This document shows positions 6,253-8,482 of a DNA stretch of 8,482 nt, one piece after another. Position 1 is the stretch's first letter. The number at the start of each line of letters is the position of its first letter. The DNA is taken from the NCBI GenBank assembly GCA_934446485.1, contig CAKSEM010000057.1:1-8482 (forward strand). The letters are read 5' to 3'. The stretch comes from an uncultured Eubacteriales bacterium. Its GTDB lineage: Bacteria > Bacillota > Clostridia > Oscillospirales > CAG-272. The notes under the pieces were generated by a model. The model was not told the origin of the DNA. It saw nothing but the letters and a program-made list of their open reading frames with translations, and searched no databases. Made by a program: the position numbers and the translations under genes.

Positions 6253-7410
6253 GTGGCTTCCCCATACAATCACATACCTGATGAATTGAAGAGAGCCGCA
6301 ATGTCCGACGGCTCCGAGAATGCCGGAGACGGCAGCACAAAGAAGACTGCGGATGAGAACGTGAGCCTTGCGGCAGAGCAGAAGACCTTCGATGCGGAAC
6401 GCCGTCAGCGGCGTCTCATAAAGTACCGCCGCGCAGGAGTAGTCCTCTCCGAGGACGAGGTTCACGCGATCAAGATCGGCAGGCGAAAGCTGAGGCGCGA
6501 GATGAAGGCGCGCGGAATACGCTCAAAGCGTGAATTTGAGCTGACCGCAGGCTCACTCGGACTCTACTTCGACCGTCGCCGCGGCGGCTTCCTCTTCTGG
6601 CTCGGCAGTCACTGGCTCGGCGCACTGATCGGTGCGCTCGCGGCACTGCTTGCGGTGCTATTCATATTCTCACTCGTTCAAAAGCTGCGCGGGCACTTTA
6701 CGATAAACCTGTCCGACGGAATGTTCCGCGAGGGCTTTACGCTCTCCGAAACGGTCGGATTTGAAAACCCGACGACGCAGCTGTTTGCTGAGCCTGCTGA
6801 GAGTGTGCCGTGCATCTCGATCAACCAGATCCCTAAGAATATAGATGAAATCGACGGCAACCACAGCGCGCAGTATTTTGCATATACGTACTATATCCGA
6901 AACGAAGGCGAGTCTACAGTCGGTTACGACTGGAGCCTCGATATCAGCTCGGATACCAAGTCACTCTCCGATGCTGTGTGGGTCATGCTGTTCCGGGACG
7001 GACAGATGCGCTTTTTTGCCAAAGCCTCGTCAGGGGGCGGTGCTGAGGCTCTGCCGCCGCACGGTGAGGAGAACCGCGGTTATCTGACGCTCCCGATTCG
7101 AGACTTGTCGCCGGACAGCGACCAGTTTGAGCTTGTGCGTTCGGTCGGCGGAACTGACTATTACCGTGTTGTACCGGATGTATTTGCCGGCGACGACCGT
7201 ATCACTGACGGAGAGGTTTCCGAAGTCGAGCCGATGGAGGTGCACAAGTACACCGTTGTGCTGTGGCTTGAGGGCGACGATCCCGAGGCGACGGACGACA
7301 AGATCGGCGGCTCGCTCGGAGCCGAGATGAACTTTCGTCTTGTAAGTGAAGCAGAAGAGGAGGATAACGCTCCCGCCATCGTGAAGTGGTGGCGTTCGCT
7401 GTGGAACTGA
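6253..7410 (+). CDS. Single-pass membrane protein with extracellular TasA/camelysin-like domain
   Basis: The product has 385 residues from GTG 6253, chosen for the AAGGAGG nine bases upstream. Residues 1-115 are cytoplasmic and very basic (ERRQRRLIKYRR at 49-60, RRKLRREMKARGIRSKRE at 77-94). Residues about 117-143 form one transmembrane helix (WLGALIGALAALLAVLFIF). Residues 145-385 are outside and beta-rich. They include QYFAYTYYIRNEGES (207-221), a strand type seen in TasA/camelysin-like folds, AVWVMLFRDGQMRFFA (241-256), and KYTVVLWLEGDDPEATD (332-348), which resembles the WLEGxDPxCT segment common near the C-terminus of SATYAWFTLS proteins, with Ala in place of Cys. There is no cleavable signal peptide. 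I infer a membrane-tethered anchor, cap or assembly factor for the fibre protein encoded next. The family assignment is by pattern only; the gene is certain, the role is not. Confidence 0.85.
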   Translation: MASPYNHIPDELKRAAMSDGSENAGDGSTKKTADENVSLAAEQKTFDAERRQRRLIKYRRAGVVLSEDEVHAIKIGRRKLRREMKARGIRSKREFELTAGSLGLYFDRRRGGFLFWLGSHWLGALIGALAALLAVLFIFSLVQKLRGHFTINLSDGMFREGFTLSETVGFENPTTQLFAEPAESVPCISINQIPKNIDEIDGNHSAQYFAYTYYIRNEGESTVGYDWSLDISSDTKSLSDAVWVMLFRDGQMRFFAKASSGGGAEALPPHGEENRGYLTLPIRDLSPDSDQFELVRSVGGTDYYRVVPDVFAGDDRITDGEVSEVEPMEVHKYTVVLWLEGDDPEATDDKIGGSLGAEMNFRLVSEAEEEDNAPAIVKWWRSLWN

Positions 7411-7547
7411 CGACAGTCTCGCAAGCATTAATTCAGTATATATGCAGGATTTCGGCAAGAGTCATTCCATCTTGCCGTAACCCTGTCCTATATAACGCCG
7501 GCGGTCGGATACCGCCAAAGAAATAACTCTTGAAAGGAGTATAGAAA
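7411..7547 (+). promoter_or_regulatory. Structured 5' leader of the SATYAWFTLS gene
   Basis: The 137-base gap contains two perfect hairpins. CGGCAAGA (7453-7460) pairs with TCTTGCCG (7470-7477) around nine bases. GGCGGT (7500-7505) pairs with ACCGCC (7511-7516) around CGGAT. The first could be a terminator or processing stem for the upstream gene but has no T tract. A TATATAAC stretch (7489-7496) could be a -10 element, but no good -35 box sits at 16-18 bases. The second stem ends 16 bases before the ribosome binding site and may protect the mRNA 5' end. Confidence 0.4.
7533..7539 (+). promoter_or_regulatory. Ribosome binding site of the SATYAWFTLS gene
   Basis: AAAGGAG lies eight bases before ATG 7548 in an A-rich context (TATAGAAA). 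This is a strong, unobstructed initiation site, in keeping with a highly made surface subunit. It fixes the start at 7548. Confidence 0.85.
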
Positions 7548-8482
7548 ATGGCAAAAACGAAACAGAAAGTCCTGATGCCTTCAGGTATCCGGAACAAGCT
7601 GATAGCTGCGATTGCCATGCTGTTGGTCTCCATGATACTGATGGTATCTGCAACCTATGCGTGGTTTACGCTGTCTACGGCTCCGGAAGTGAAGAATATC
7701 ACGACGACGGTTGCCGGGAACGGCAGCTTGGAAATCGCGCTTATGCCGACTGACGGCCTGCTCGGAAGTATAAGGAGCGGCAACAGCTCAACCGTCGGCG
7801 GAGGCACGGTTCCGATTACTACGGCAAACACCACGTGGGGTAACCTTGTGACCCTGAGTGATCTCAGCTACGGTCTCGGGAATATAAATCTGAACCCCGC
7901 AGTTCTTGACACAACTAACGGAGGAACTGCACTCACGCATCCTGAGAAGCCGATCACGGTTCCCGTATTCGGCGGCGACGGACGTATAGCTGAAACGTCG
8001 AGTGATGATATCGCTCTCCGTTCGTACGATACGACCGCGAGCAAGTTCTTGGGTACCGATTACGGCGTTCGTGCTCTGACCGAGGTTATAGAAGGGAATG
8101 TTTCATCAACCTACGGATACGTGGTTGACCTTGCGTTCCGCCTCAACACCAATGCACTTGACGGCGATACCGTAAAGAACGGCAAGCTCCTTCTGCAGAC
8201 GGCTGCAGCGCAGCGCATTTACAGCGACAGCACCAACACCGATACGCTCGGCGGCGGCTCGTACATGGACTTTACCACCGTGTCAAATGAGCTGCAGCCC
8301 GCGAGAGTCACTGAGCTGATGAATGCCATCCGCATTACATTCGTGAAGGATTACGGTACCACAACCGGTACGCCGACGATTCTCGGCACCGCAAAGCTCG
8401 ATACTGCCGGAATGACCAGCAACAAAGCGCCGATCTACCTGTATAGAACGGATGGCGTCGGAAACGAGACGAAGCTCGAGGG
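7548..8482 (+). CDS. Exported SATYAWFTLS-motif protein, TasA/camelysin-like fibre or matrix subunit (3' partial)
   Basis: The frame runs from ATG 7548 off the right edge, giving 311 complete codons. The N-terminus is basic (AKTKQK, then IRNK), followed by a hydrophobic stretch (residues about 18-37) and the SATYAWFTLS motif (about 35-44). The motif resembles SipW-type signal peptides of TasA/camelysin-like proteins, where cleavage follows the Tyr/Trp-Ala pair. It continues with STAPEVKNITTTVAGNGSLE, a typical start of this family in Clostridia, then a Gly/Thr/Asn/Ser-rich beta region without Cys. I infer an exported subunit of a fibre or extracellular matrix. The preceding gene, with its WLEGDDP segment and TasA-like outside domain, is a likely functional partner. 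Missing sequence to the right would show whether a dedicated signal peptidase or a C-terminal anchor follows. Confidence 0.85.
   Translation, partial: MAKTKQKVLMPSGIRNKLIAAIAMLLVSMILMVSATYAWFTLSTAPEVKNITTTVAGNGSLEIALMPTDGLLGSIRSGNSSTVGGGTVPITTANTTWGNLVTLSDLSYGLGNINLNPAVLDTTNGGTALTHPEKPITVPVFGGDGRIAETSSDDIALRSYDTTASKFLGTDYGVRALTEVIEGNVSSTYGYVVDLAFRLNTNALDGDTVKNGKLLLQTAAAQRIYSDSTNTDTLGGGSYMDFTTVSNELQPARVTELMNAIRITFVKDYGTTTGTPTILGTAKLDTAGMTSNKAPIYLYRTDGVGNETKLE

Noticed and set aside
7472..7496. A promoter made of TTGCCG and TATAAC before the SATYAWFTLS gene
   Set aside because: The spacing is only 13 bases, and TTGCCG is part of a hairpin stem; too weak to annotate as a promoter.

Overview
The window looks like part of a Gram-positive gut- or rumen-type Clostridia chromosome (Oscillospirales/Christensenellales-like). 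This is inferred from moderate GC content, strong AGGAGG-type ribosome binding sites, a dockerin, FIVAR-like repeats, and the SATYAWFTLS-type export motif common in surface proteins of that group. All genes lie on the + strand. No RNA gene, insertion sequence or CRISPR array was seen.

Layout. (1) Positions 3-3131 hold the 3' part of a very large secreted protein. It has six tandem units of about 112 residues, an Ig-like module and a C-terminal dockerin, and its 5' end lies outside the window. (2) Ten bases later, and so probably co-transcribed, comes a gene (3148-4449) for a surface protein anchored in the membrane near its C-terminus. Its order is signal peptide, cohesin-like beta-sandwich, Pro/Thr/Glu-rich stalk, two FIVAR-like helical modules, transmembrane helix and acidic cytoplasmic tail. 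(3) After a strong hairpin, positions 4569-6085 encode an HD-GYP-like domain followed by an EAL-like domain. Both have lost most metal-binding or catalytic residues, and the EAL part is split by a -1 frameshift near 5500. (4) Next, 6253-7410 encodes a membrane protein with a basic cytoplasmic N-terminus, one transmembrane helix and an extracellular domain that resembles TasA/camelysin-type beta-sandwich proteins. (5) At the right edge, 7548-8482 is the start of an exported protein with the SATYAWFTLS motif, probably a fibre or matrix subunit. It runs off the window.

How it may work together (inference). The locus reads as a surface-assembly island. A dockerin-bearing multi-repeat protein could dock onto the neighbouring membrane-anchored cohesin-like protein. 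A TasA-like membrane protein and an SATYAWFTLS protein could form or anchor a second fibre or matrix layer. A catalytically dead HD-GYP/EAL protein sits between the two parts, where it could act as a cytoplasmic cyclic-dinucleotide receptor or scaffold, if the gene is intact in the living organism. None of these partnerships can be shown from sequence alone.
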